Shown here piece by piece: positions 27,130 through 34,253 of a DNA stretch of 64,000 bases (positions are counted from its first letter, which is position 1; every line of letters begins with the position of its first letter). The stretch comes from Agarilytica sp033852175 (GTDB taxonomy: Bacteria > Pseudomonadota > Gammaproteobacteria > Pseudomonadales > Cellvibrionaceae). The notes beneath the pieces are model-generated. The model saw only the letters and a list, made by a program, of their open reading frames with translations, did no database searches and had not been told where the DNA came from. The position numbers and the translations under genes were made by a program. Location of the stretch: contig JAWSUY010000007.1 of the NCBI GenBank assembly GCA_033852175.1, positions 62,001-126,000 of the forward strand, read 5' to 3'.

Positions 27130-27842
27130 GGGTTATTCGTCCTAACTAGTACTGGAAATATTTTATCGAGAATGTACTTTAGTTTTTCGGTATATAGTTT
27201 ATCACCACCGCCATTATATCTGTCTGACATGTTTTGGGTATTAAACTCTAACCAACCAGTAATGACTCTTTTCATCTTGGCTTTGTGGTACTTCAATTTT
27301 TGACCAGGCTGTATAAAGCCACTTGCCGCTGGATTAAGACGTTTCAATTCAAAAGTTGTGGTAGCCATATTTTTTGAAATTTTGTCTAAGTTGTCCCCTG
27401 TTACGACAGTGTATTCGTAAATTTTAACATCCTTTATATCCATAACAGATTGAATGTTAGATCTGGCCATGCGCGTATAAAGATATGCAATTGCCGTTTT
27501 TATATTAAGGTCCGGCGTATGGATTGAATCGCTAGCAACGGCCTTTTTAAGGGTGTCATTCATAATAAGGTCAGAGCCTTCACTTTTACTTTTTAGCACT
27601 CCATAACCGGCATCACCGATGTTTCCAATTTGCATCGTGCGGGTTTTCCACGCTGAGTTAGAGGGACCACCACTTTCGGACCAAAGCAACGCTTTCAACA
27701 ACCAATTGACTTTAGTTTTTAGCGCTGGAAATTTCTTTTCGTACGCACCTACTTCTGATTTTATTATGTTGTCATACGAATTCCATGTACTATCTTTAAT
27801 TCCCCTTTCCATTGTGTCGATCCATCGTTTATCTATTGGCAT
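27126..27842 (-). CDS. lysozyme-like protein with LysM domain, candidate cell-wall effector
   Basis: A 238-residue protein without a signal peptide. Residues 43-125 look like a lytic transglycosylase/lysozyme fold: a candidate catalytic Glu56 in LLWSESGG, the MQIGNIGDAGYGVL stretch that matches the MQI motif of SLT enzymes, and NIKTAIAYLY. Residues 143-185 are a LysM peptidoglycan-binding domain (YTVVTGDNLDKISK..LNP...IQPGQKL). A helical tail follows. Lack of a signal peptide and coupling to a lipoprotein gene fit a type VI secretion or similar contact-delivered effector, or a phage-derived enzyme. The start ATG is preceded by AGGAGAAG. Confidence 0.75.
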   Translation of the reverse strand: MPIDKRWIDTMERGIKDSTWNSYDNIIKSEVGAYEKKFPALKTKVNWLLKALLWSESGGPSNSAWKTRTMQIGNIGDAGYGVLKSKSEGSDLIMNDTLKKAVASDSIHTPDLNIKTAIAYLYTRMARSNIQSVMDIKDVKIYEYTVVTGDNLDKISKNMATTTFELKRLNPAASGFIQPGQKLKYHKAKMKRVITGWLEFNTQNMSDRYNGGGDKLYTEKLKYILDKIFPVLVRTNNP

Positions 27843-28123
27843 ACTAACTTCTCCTTAGTTAAAATAATCACATATTAAATAATGCAAATGTGAATTTGTA
27901 GGTTATACCGTCTGAGCTCAATCCACTTCGAACTCCTAAGCCACTCTCAGCTCGAAAGTTTATTGATATTCTCGATAGCTGCATATTTATTGTTCAATAA
28001 CTGTAATAAGCCATTTTTCAATATTGCACTTCAGTTTTGGCCGAGAAAGATACTACAGCAGAAGATCACTTTGGTTAGAGTGCAAGGTCACAATTATTAT
28101 CCTGAAAATTAAATCATCACTAT

Positions 28124-28187
28124 GAATTGTTAGGGCAGTCACGTTTCGGTTCAAGGAAAAAAATAATAGCAGAAATTTGTGCCCTAA
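28124..28187 (+). repeat. dispersed motif, copy 2, with inverted end
   Basis: GAATTGTTAGGGCA then GTCACGTTTCGG at 28124-28149. TTAGGGCA (28130-28137) is matched by TGCCCTAA (28180-28187), giving a 58-bp element with perfect 8-bp inverted ends. Confidence 0.75.
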
Positions 28188-28261
28188 AGCTCCTTATAGT
28201 GAGATGAAGTGTGCGACAAGTGTCGCGTTGTACTCATTTATTGATAAAATAAACCTGTCGA

Positions 28262-28287
28262 GAATTATTAGGATCGTCACGTTTAGG
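28262..28287 (+). repeat. dispersed motif, copy 3
   Basis: GAATTATTAGGATC followed by GTCACGTTTAGG, one base away from the common core. It lies 110 nt before the CRISPR leader. I see no inverted partner nearby. Confidence 0.75.
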
Positions 28288-28396
28288 CTGAGGCTGGTGT
28301 ATTCTGCTCAAAGCCAAGTCCGCCCAGTTACGATCGTAGTGTTATTGGCTCAACAAAAAAGAGATGACAACGATCTCGGGCTTACAGTTAGTTATC

Positions 28397-28464
28397 GAAA
28401 CCCTAAAAACACTGTAACCACACTATCTTGTGCATAGGGTGGTGTTCTTTAGCAATATGTTGGT
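28397..28464 (+). promoter_or_regulatory. CRISPR leader of array B
   Basis: Begins GAAACCCTAAAA and ends CAATATGTTGGT directly at the first repeat. The same two blocks with nearly the same spacing (68 versus 69 nt) precede the orphan repeat at 33921, so this is a real, shared leader sequence. Confidence 0.75.
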
Positions 28465-28616
28465 GTATTCCCCACGCTGGTGGGGGTGTTTCCGATTAAA
28501 AATTATAGAAAGTGACTCTGTAAAAGTATTCCCCACGCTGGTGGGGGTGTTTCCGATAGAAAGGGAAACGGAGCATTGGGCTCAGCGTATTCCCCACGCT
28601 GGTGGGGGTGTTTCTG
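28465..28616 (+). CRISPR. CRISPR array B: three type I-E-like repeats, two spacers
   Basis: Repeats start at 28465, 28526 and 28587, an exact 61-bp period (28-29 bp repeat plus 32-33 bp spacer). Each starts GTATTCCCCACGC and ends GTGGGGGTGTTTC; the last differs at the base after TTTC, as terminal repeats often do. The palindromic CCCCAC.GGTGGGG core matches type I-E repeats. The two spacers differ in sequence. No cas gene is present in the window, so this array depends on Cas proteins elsewhere or is a relic. Confidence 0.92.
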
Positions 28617-28657
28617 CAGTAGGGCGGTGCTAGAGAAAGGAATCAACCCTCACTTTC

Positions 28658-28861
28658 CTAGTCTAGCTCGATCGCTGTGTCGGGGTTGTAGATGCACCGA
28701 ATGCCACTGATGTAGCCCACCCAGCATTTACTCTTGATTAGGCTGGCTATTTGCGTGACGGATTGAGGTGGATTCAATGATTCTCCAAACCCGGTTTCAC
28801 TTAGATTATTAATGTGCAGGTATTGCTCTAGCGTGTCTGGCTCTTTAAACGTTTCTAGCAT
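28658..28861 (-). CDS. small protein, paralogue 1 (67 aa)
   Basis: A 67-residue protein (MLETFKEP start, then NNLSETGFGESLNPPQS, and a C-terminal CWVGYISGIRCIYNPDT) that is about 80% identical to the 78-residue product at 32107-32343. It stops after AIELD, 11 residues short of its paralogue, at the point where similarity to the other locus ends and the CRISPR flank begins, so it looks 3'-truncated. I do not recognise the family. Two cysteines are conserved between the copies. Confidence 0.6.
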   Translation of the reverse strand: MLETFKEPDTLEQYLHINNLSETGFGESLNPPQSVTQIASLIKSKCWVGYISGIRCIYNPDTAIELD

Positions 28862-28889
28862 AAATCCCCCCGTGGTTTTGGGGGGGGGG
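28862..28889 (-). promoter_or_regulatory. C/G-run hairpin over the ribosome site of paralogue 1
   Basis: On the minus strand a run of ten C is followed by AAAACCAC, then GGGGGG, ATTT and the start codon. The C and G runs can pair and would cover the G-rich ribosome site. The second paralogue keeps the same pairing with different run lengths. Confidence 0.5.
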
Positions 28890-28949
28890 CGTAGCAGCGT
28901 GCGACTCTTTTGAGCAGTGCATCTAACGCCAATATTGAGTTTTATGCAA

Positions 28950-28975
28950 AATTATTAGGGCTGTCACGTTTCGGA
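28950..28975 (+). repeat. dispersed motif, copy 4
   Basis: AAATTATTAGGGCT followed by GTCACGTTTCGG. It begins the second copy of the duplicated segment. Confidence 0.85.
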
Positions 28976-29328
28976 TCGATAGAAAGAAAACGTCAATCAA
29001 TAGAATAAATAGGGCGGAAAAACCTTTAGATGAGTAAGGTGTTACCGCCCAAGGTGGTTGACGTCTAAACAGGTGCGTTTCGGACTTTAATCCACGTAAG
29101 CCTTACAGAGGGAGTTTTTTGTTGAGGTCTTCGTTTAGCAAGCGAATTTGATAGCCATCATCCTCGAATACCAATACATTTCCAGTCTCAGAAAACCCAT
29201 CAACAATTAAATCGCCGTGGAGATAAATTTTATTTCCCTCACAAAACAGTGGAAGCGCTGTAGAGTGTTCTATGGTTTTCACCAATTGATAGCCGTAATT
29301 CAAAACGACGATTTGATTAACTCCACGG
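28951..29328 (+). repeat. duplicated segment, copy B
   Basis: Matches 26507-26860 and ends abruptly at CTCCACGG, where motif copy 5 begins. The segment is therefore bounded on both sides by the dispersed motif, like a cassette. Confidence 0.85.
29103..29328 (-). pseudogene. truncated second copy of the lipoprotein/immunity-like gene
   Basis: Encodes the last 75 or so residues of the 26635-27129 protein with few changes (VNQIVVLNYGYQLVKTIEHS, EYS changed to EHS). The N-terminal half including the signal peptide is gone; upstream codons come from motif copy 5 and beyond. It is a relic of the duplicated segment, not an expressed lipoprotein. Confidence 0.8.
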
Positions 29329-29331
29329 TAT

Positions 29332-29357
29332 GAATTGTTAGGACCGTCACGTTTCGG
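29332..29357 (+). repeat. dispersed motif, copy 5
   Basis: GAATTGTTAGGACC followed by GTCACGTTTCGG, at the exact break of the truncated lipoprotein gene and about 85 nt beyond the end of miaA. Confidence 0.85.
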
Positions 29358-29441
29358 TTTTGTCAAACAGGACGATTCATATCTCTTAAGCGGAAGCACT
29401 TGATGTTGGAGGGAGCAGAGTTGAGAAAAGTTGATCGGGAT

Positions 29442-30374
29442 TTATCTGTTATAAAGTAGGCTTTCCCCCATTTCTTCAATGGCTTGAATGAACGGGGCGT
29501 CGTTACCATTAAACCAATGAATTTGTGTACCTTTTCGCTCCATTCGCCGAAACCATTTCTCTTGCTGTTTCGCAAAGTAGACAATCGCGGCATTGAGCTT
29601 TTGGGTCATGTCGTTCTTATTTAAATTTCCCTGTAAGTGTTGGGCAACGAAGCGATATTCCAAACCGTAAAAATGGAGTGTTTCCCATGTTACGCCGTTT
29701 CGATGAAGGGCTTCCACCTCCTCAACTAATCCTTGTTTTATTCGTTGGTCAAGCCGCAGCTTAATGCGTTCTTTCAATTCACTGCGACTCCACGTTATTC
29801 CAAACACTAAGGGATGAATTTCGGGTAGTTCGACCGATGTATGAGTTGGATTACCTTCAGCCTCAGCTATTTCAATTGCACGAATCAGACGATCGTTATC
29901 CAGCAAGTCTGTTGTATTGTGAAGATTAGGATTCGTGGTTTTAAGGCGTACGGCTAGGCCGTCTAAATCATATGAAGACAGCGTGCTCCGCAGCGCGTCA
30001 TTGACGGGAACCTCCGTGAAGCGATAGCTATTTAGTATAGAATCCAAATATAGCCCTGTTCCACCAACCATTATGGGGCGTTTTTTCCGCTTATGAATAT
30101 CTGAAAAGACACCACAGATTCTTTTCTGAAATTCGAAAACATTAAACTCATGTCCTGGGTCAACAATATCAATCAAGTGATATGGTATATCGCCATACTC
30201 ATGTAGATCTTTACCACTGCCAATATCCAGACCACGATAAACCTGCCTAGAATCTGCGGAAATTATTTCGCCGTTAATCGTATGAGCCAATTTGACGCCA
30301 AGACTGGTTTTTCCTGAGGCCGTGGGTCCAAGAACAACAATTAGATTAGCATCATTACAGGATTGCGAGTTCAT
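29442..30374 (-). CDS. miaA: tRNA dimethylallyltransferase (MiaA-like), probably a transferred paralogue
   Basis: A 310-residue enzyme that would add dimethylallyl to A37 of tRNAs reading UNN codons. The P-loop GPTASGKTS (about 16-24), SADSRQVYRG, and VGGTGLY motifs are clear. The DIGSGKD..EYGDIPYHLIDIVDP stretch is of the type found in Bacteroidetes and deltaproteobacteria and not the DIGTAKP form of gammaproteobacterial MiaA. It is not next to mutL or hfq, the usual place in gammaproteobacteria. It lies 8 nt downstream of the radical SAM gene and they form one operon. A standard miaA probably exists elsewhere in the genome. Confidence 0.85.
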   Translation of the reverse strand: MNSQSCNDANLIVVLGPTASGKTSLGVKLAHTINGEIISADSRQVYRGLDIGSGKDLHEYGDIPYHLIDIVDPGHEFNVFEFQKRICGVFSDIHKRKKRPIMVGGTGLYLDSILNSYRFTEVPVNDALRSTLSSYDLDGLAVRLKTTNPNLHNTTDLLDNDRLIRAIEIAEAEGNPTHTSVELPEIHPLVFGITWSRSELKERIKLRLDQRIKQGLVEEVEALHRNGVTWETLHFYGLEYRFVAQHLQGNLNKNDMTQKLNAAIVYFAKQQEKWFRRMERKGTQIHWFNGNDAPFIQAIEEMGESLLYNR

Positions 30375-30382
30375 TTTATTCT

Positions 30383-31369
30383 CTAGGAGATATTTTCAGT
30401 CGGAATACATGTTGTACTCAGTATTTTTGGGCAAGAATTAGCATCGTACAATTCGCCCTGGCGGTATCCATTATCGGTCATGCGCTTTTTAATAAAGTTA
30501 ATGGGAGCAAGTTTCTCTCGAGTCCATTGTGGGGCCACCAATTCGTCCCACCTATTTGCAAGGGCGGTTAAGCGTTGCACAGCTATATTTGGAGAAAGGT
30601 GCCTCAAAAATAAAATGACCTTATCCGCATAGGTTTCAAGATCATCAGGAGTGAATTCACCTTGGCGGTATAGTTTTTCCAGCGGTGTGTTAGTCAGTAC
30701 ATGTAGGTTATGAAGTTTGACATTCGAGATAGGTAAATTATTGATGATTTGTGCCGTCTCGATTAGCTTCTCGGAGGTTTCATCTGGCATTCCGAAAATC
30801 AAGTGTATACCGATATCAACGTCTGTATGCTCGTGCAACATCCGTATGGCTTCTATATTTTTTTCAGCCGAGTGCCCGCGTTTTAAAAAGTGGAGTTGCT
30901 TGTTGCAAAAACTCTGAATGCCAAGCTCTACCATGACGTAAGTGCGACGACACATTTCTTCCAGTAATGGAAATATTCTTTGTGGTAAACAGTCTGGTCG
31001 TGTTCCGATGATTAAACCACAGATGTCGGGTTCGGATAGGGCAACTTCAAAGCGATTTCGGAGCACATCTACCTTGTCTAAAGTATTGGTATAAGACTGA
31101 AAGTAAACTAAAAATAATTTATTTTTTAATCGCCGAGCTACCAATTTTTTATTATGACGAATTTGCTCTGTTAATTCGCGATCCTTTTCTAGGTGGTAAG
31201 CAGCGGCCCCCCATTCATCACAAAAAATACACGGTTCCAACTTGTTGCTTGCGCTACGATTTGGGCATGTTTCTGCGACGCTAACGGAAACCTTTGCGAC
31301 TTTCTCACCAAAGAGTCGCTGAAAATATTGGCCGACGGGGAAGTAAGGAGTGTTTTGTATGTTGGACAT
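30383..31369 (-). CDS. TIGR01212/YhcC-type radical SAM protein
   Basis: A 328-residue radical SAM protein of the YhcC/TIGR01212 family. The cluster site is CPNRSASNKLEPCIFC: the first Cys is followed by a long insert before the CxxC pair, a family hallmark. Further typical parts are GTRPDCLP, VELGIQS and HLIFGMPDET. The substrate of this family is not settled. It is co-transcribed with a foreign-type miaA, which suggests a linked tRNA or related modification role; that is inference. Confidence 0.85.
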   Translation of the reverse strand: MSNIQNTPYFPVGQYFQRLFGEKVAKVSVSVAETCPNRSASNKLEPCIFCDEWGAAAYHLEKDRELTEQIRHNKKLVARRLKNKLFLVYFQSYTNTLDKVDVLRNRFEVALSEPDICGLIIGTRPDCLPQRIFPLLEEMCRRTYVMVELGIQSFCNKQLHFLKRGHSAEKNIEAIRMLHEHTDVDIGIHLIFGMPDETSEKLIETAQIINNLPISNVKLHNLHVLTNTPLEKLYRQGEFTPDDLETYADKVILFLRHLSPNIAVQRLTALANRWDELVAPQWTREKLAPINFIKKRMTDNGYRQGELYDANSCPKILSTTCIPTENIS

Positions 31370-31402
31370 AATGAGGACGTAATTTCTATTGATTGGACTT
31401 GC

Positions 31403-31600
31403 TCAGGATTGTCCACGACAAAGACAGCTCTTACTTGCATCTCGTAAGCGTATATCCTGAATGATATTTTCTAATCGCGAATTTTCTTGAGAGAGCTGGA
31501 GGGTATGTGCGAGAACCTGGTCAAGTATCTCATCGATCTCCCCATCACTATTTTTGTTTTTGGCTGTTTTTAGCAGCGTTAATAGGTCGTTCATATTCAT
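31403..31600 (-). CDS. small coiled-coil protein of the miaA operon
   Basis: A 65-residue protein with heptad-like leucines (LLTLLKTAKN...ILDQVLAHTLQLSQENSRLENIIQDI) and two cysteines near the end (SCLCRG). It starts the operon and is followed 33 nt later by the radical SAM gene. I know no family for it. It could be an accessory subunit of the radical SAM protein. Confidence 0.5.
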   Translation of the reverse strand: MNMNDLLTLLKTAKNKNSDGEIDEILDQVLAHTLQLSQENSRLENIIQDIRLRDASKSCLCRGQS

Positions 31601-32106
31601 TTTCTCATGCCCGTGTGTTTGGTGTAGTCTTGCTAGGCGGGTAAAATATGAGCTAAGGATATTGAATATCTAATTAGGTGTTTTGATTTATGTCGACCAA
31701 ACGCCAAATAACCAGGCTCCGCCCAGCAAAAATGCCCAATTTCTAAGGTGTTCGGCAGCATTTCAAGTGCCCTAAAATACTCGTGCTGCACTATAAGTGG
31801 CTTTGGTTGGCAAAGTGGCTGTCGTGTGGTTTACATTGAGTGCCATGAGGAAAGTGCTGGGTCAGCAGGAATGATGTGAAAAGCGGGATTTGATGAGCTT
31901 GAAATCTTTTATGGTCCTCAAAAATGGCTCTCAAGATCAAGAAGCGCTACGGTGCAATGCAAAAGTATGAATTGTTAGGACAGTCACGTTTCGGCTTTCT
32001 CTGTTTTACCTTTTCCTAACATCTAGATAGCTCAGAATAGGTTTTTCGGGGTGGTGGGTAGTGTGGGTCTACGCAGGTAGTATAGAAAGTTTTGAATGTT
32101 CACTAT
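31601..32106. other. gene-free stretch with motif copy 6
   Basis: No convincing gene. It must contain the promoter for the 31600 operon. Its right part holds motif copy 6. Confidence 0.45.
31969..32021 (+). repeat. dispersed motif, copy 6, with inverted end
   Basis: GAATTGTTAGGACA then GTCACGTTTCGG at 31969-31994. TGTTAGGA (31973-31980) pairs with TCCTAACA (32014-32021), an element of 49 bp with 8-bp perfect inverted ends, comparable to copy 2. Confidence 0.75.
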
Positions 32107-32343
32107 TTAGGATTGGCCCCAGATTTTGCGTTCATTTTCTTCGTCCAGCTCGATCGCTGTGTCGGGATTGTAGATACACTGAATGCCATTGATGTAGCCC
32201 ACCCAGCATTTACTCTTGATTAGGCTGGCTATTTGCCTGGCGGATCTAGGGGGATTCAATGACTCTCCAAATCCGGTTTCACTTAGATTATTATCGCGCA
32301 GGTATTGCTCTAGCGAGTTCGGTTCTTTAAACGTTTCTAGCAT
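32107..32343 (-). CDS. small protein, paralogue 2 (78 aa)
   Basis: A 78-residue protein, the full-length relative of the 28658-28861 product, ending DEENERKIWGQS. I start it at ATG 32343 because similarity to paralogue 1 begins there and the upstream codons are not conserved as protein. About 90 nt of upstream DNA are also conserved between both loci, including the C/G hairpin. Unknown function; a small accessory or antitoxin-like role is possible but not shown. Confidence 0.6.
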   Translation of the reverse strand: MLETFKEPNSLEQYLRDNNLSETGFGESLNPPRSARQIASLIKSKCWVGYINGIQCIYNPDTAIELDEENERKIWGQS

Positions 32344-32371
32344 AAATTCCCCCATGGTTTTTTGTGGGGGG
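32344..32371 (-). promoter_or_regulatory. C/G-run hairpin over the ribosome site of paralogue 2
   Basis: On the minus strand CCCCCC, an A-rich loop and GGGGG are followed by AATTT and the start ATG. The pairing is kept from paralogue 1 although both runs changed in length. Confidence 0.5.
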
Positions 32372-32558
32372 ATCGTAGCAGCCGACGACTCTCTTGAGCA
32401 GTGCATCACACGCCAATATTGAGCTTTGCAATAGAAGTCACAAGCAGAAGTAACGAAGCCGGACATGCTTAAGGAAAGTTGATCGGCGACGGTTTGAGGT
32501 GCTAACGAACAGTTCGTGAATTCAGGAGGGAGAAGAGGGGGCGATGTTAACTTCAGAA

Positions 32559-32777
32559 TTATACTGTCATGATAAGTGTCGGCTTAACGGCCTTAATCGA
32601 TTCTTTGATAGTGGTCTTGTGAAAACGCCCTTGGGCGTCTTTTATGTGTATGCTCAGTGAATAAGTGGCGCTGTCATACCTAAACCCCAATGCTAATATC
32701 TCATTTATACGGTACTCTCCGAGAACAAAGATAAGGCGTGAGATCGTTTTTTGTACAAAGACGGCAAAGGACGTCAA
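32559..32777 (-). CDS. possible small protein (72 aa), uncertain
   Basis: An open frame of 72 codons, with a plausible mixed composition (RINEILALGFRYDSATYSLSIHIKDAQGRFHK). It overlaps the upstream region of the antitoxin gene on the other strand and has no clear ribosome site. It could be a remnant. I report it with low confidence. Confidence 0.3.
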   Translation of the reverse strand: MTSFAVFVQKTISRLIFVLGEYRINEILALGFRYDSATYSLSIHIKDAQGRFHKTTIKESIKAVKPTLIMTV

Positions 32778-32798
32778 AACGGTCGGAGGTTAAGTTCT

Positions 32799-33257
32799 AT
32801 GGGTAAAGAAGACAGAGTTCATCTGCCCACCACTTTTGAAGTGGAGCAAGCAAAAGAGTCGAGCCGCAAGCTGTCGAAATACATGAATGTAGACCGTATA
32901 ACATTATCGGTCTCGAGTTCAGATGGCGAGGGCGAGAAAGACGAATTAATCATGCCCAGGCACACATTACAATTACTGTTAAATGTGCTGTCCGAGATAT
33001 CAAAAGGCAATGCGGTGAGTTTGGTGCCGCATCATCAAGACCTCAGTACGCAAGAAGCCGCGAACATATTGAATGTGAGCCGACCTTTCTTCGTGAGATT
33101 ACTGAAAAATAATGTCATACCTTTTCGGAAGATCGGCTCACATCGTCGGGTTTTATTACGTGATGTAGTCACCTACAAACATGATATTGATCGCAACAGA
33201 ATGTCAGTGTTAGATGAATTAACAAAGTTCTCTCAAGAAGAAGGGTTGGGATATTAG
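32799..33257 (+). CDS. excisionase-type HTH antitoxin
   Basis: A 152-residue protein starting at ATG 32799 (GGAGG at 32785-32789). The C-terminal half carries an excisionase/MerR-like helix-turn-helix (STQEAANILNVSRPFFVRLLKNNVIPFRKIGSHRRVLLRDVVTY by pattern). It ends just before the PIN-domain gene, with no gap, as antitoxins of this type do. It should bind its own promoter and neutralise the downstream toxin. Confidence 0.85.
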   Translation: MGKEDRVHLPTTFEVEQAKESSRKLSKYMNVDRITLSVSSSDGEGEKDELIMPRHTLQLLLNVLSEISKGNAVSLVPHHQDLSTQEAANILNVSRPFFVRLLKNNVIPFRKIGSHRRVLLRDVVTYKHDIDRNRMSVLDELTKFSQEEGLGY

Positions 33258-33821
33258 ATGGCAAAATATTCTGTAGTTCTCGATCCATGCGTTATGTATC
33301 CTGCTCCCTTGCGCGATACCTTGATGCGAATGGCGTTATCGGACATGTTTAAAGCCAATTGGACGGATATGATTCATGAGCAGTGGATCGCAGTCTTGAC
33401 GCAAGAAGATGAATCCGTGCGTAAAAAATTGGAACAAGCGCGCGATATGATGAACTCATGTGCTCGTGATTCGATCGTAACTGGGTTCGAACACATTATT
33501 GATGGACTGGAATTACCAAATCCTAATGATCGGCATGTGCTTGCTGCCGCGATACGCTGTAATGCGGATGCGATTATTACCAAAAACCTGAGTCAATTTC
33601 CTGAGGAAGCTTTGGAGCCTTATGATATTGAGGCGATTCATCCAGACGATTTTCTCTACTATCAAATCGACATGGCTCCAGTAACGTGCTGTGATATTTT
33701 CAACAAACAACGTCAAGCGCTCAACGCCCCCTACAGTGTCGAGGAATTCCTCGCCAGCCTTCTGAATCAAGAATTGCCTCAAACAGTTTCTAAATTACGT
33801 GAATACGAAAGTTACCTTTGA
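33258..33821 (+). CDS. PIN-domain toxin
   Basis: A 187-residue PIN-domain protein (PIN_3 type). Acidic residues of the nuclease site are present: Asp in VVLDPCVMYP, the DLF-like MFKANWTDMIHEQW helix, D in PNPNDRHVLAAAI and D in CNADAIITKN. It should cut RNA (VapC-like). Translation follows directly on from the antitoxin. The C-terminal extension after residue 140 is usual for this subfamily. Confidence 0.85.
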   Translation: MAKYSVVLDPCVMYPAPLRDTLMRMALSDMFKANWTDMIHEQWIAVLTQEDESVRKKLEQARDMMNSCARDSIVTGFEHIIDGLELPNPNDRHVLAAAIRCNADAIITKNLSQFPEEALEPYDIEAIHPDDFLYYQIDMAPVTCCDIFNKQRQALNAPYSVEEFLASLLNQELPQTVSKLREYESYL

Positions 33822-33851
33822 TAATGGGGGTAGGGTTCTTTACTTTACGTT

Positions 33852-33949
33852 GAAACCCTAAAAGCTCAACAACCGTATGATATAGAGTTTTAGGGGGATC
33901 TCCCGTCACAATATGTTGGTGTATTCCCCGCGCGGGTGGGGGGCTTCTT
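33852..33949 (+). CRISPR. orphan CRISPR leader plus one degenerate repeat (remnant C)
   Basis: GAAACCCTAAAA at 33852-33863 and CAATATGTTGGT ending at 33920 reproduce the leader of array B with spacing of 69 nt to the repeat. The repeat at 33921-33949 begins GTATTCCCC but has GCGCGGG in the middle and a decayed right end (GGGGGGCTTCTT). No further repeat follows, so the array has collapsed to one unit. The surrounding 33822-34253 stretch has no gene. Confidence 0.7.
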
Positions 33950-34253
33950 AGTTATCGTGAAGTAACGCTATTACTAATTAAGTATTACTGAATGCTGGTA
34001 AGTATGGCTGTCATAATAGCGGGTTCCAGATCGGCTGATCTTTGTGTGGTGTGGGAGTGAGGCATTTTTCCGCTTTTGATATGTTGAGTGGTGATGGCTA
34101 GGTAAATATAGCGTCGCTCGTGAGGGGGGCGTGGGCTTTTGGTGATATGGCATGTAATGTATAGTGCTGGTCACATTGACATTATGGCTTGGCGGTGGGG
34201 GAATGTCGCTGGGGCTATAGAATAAAAGGTTATGGATTGTTGAGTAAGGTTTA

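Larger units (their letters stand above)
27843..28396. other. non-coding stretch with two motif copies
   Basis: No convincing gene. It holds copies 2 and 3 of the dispersed motif and the region before the CRISPR leader. The 86-codon frame at 28177-28437 runs across motif copy 3 and is not credible as a protein. Confidence 0.5.

Noticed and set aside
28177..28437. An 86-codon frame upstream of the CRISPR array as a small cas-like gene
   Set aside because: It runs across motif copy 3 and the start of the leader; no Cas motif is present.
26504..32021. The dispersed motif as integron attC sites (the minus strand reads CCTAACAATTC, like the start of attC)
   Set aside because: The order of half-sites is reversed (TTAGG...CCTAA on the + strand, not CCTAAC...GTTAGG), there is no integrase gene, and copies 1, 3, 4 and 5 lack a convincing partner core site.
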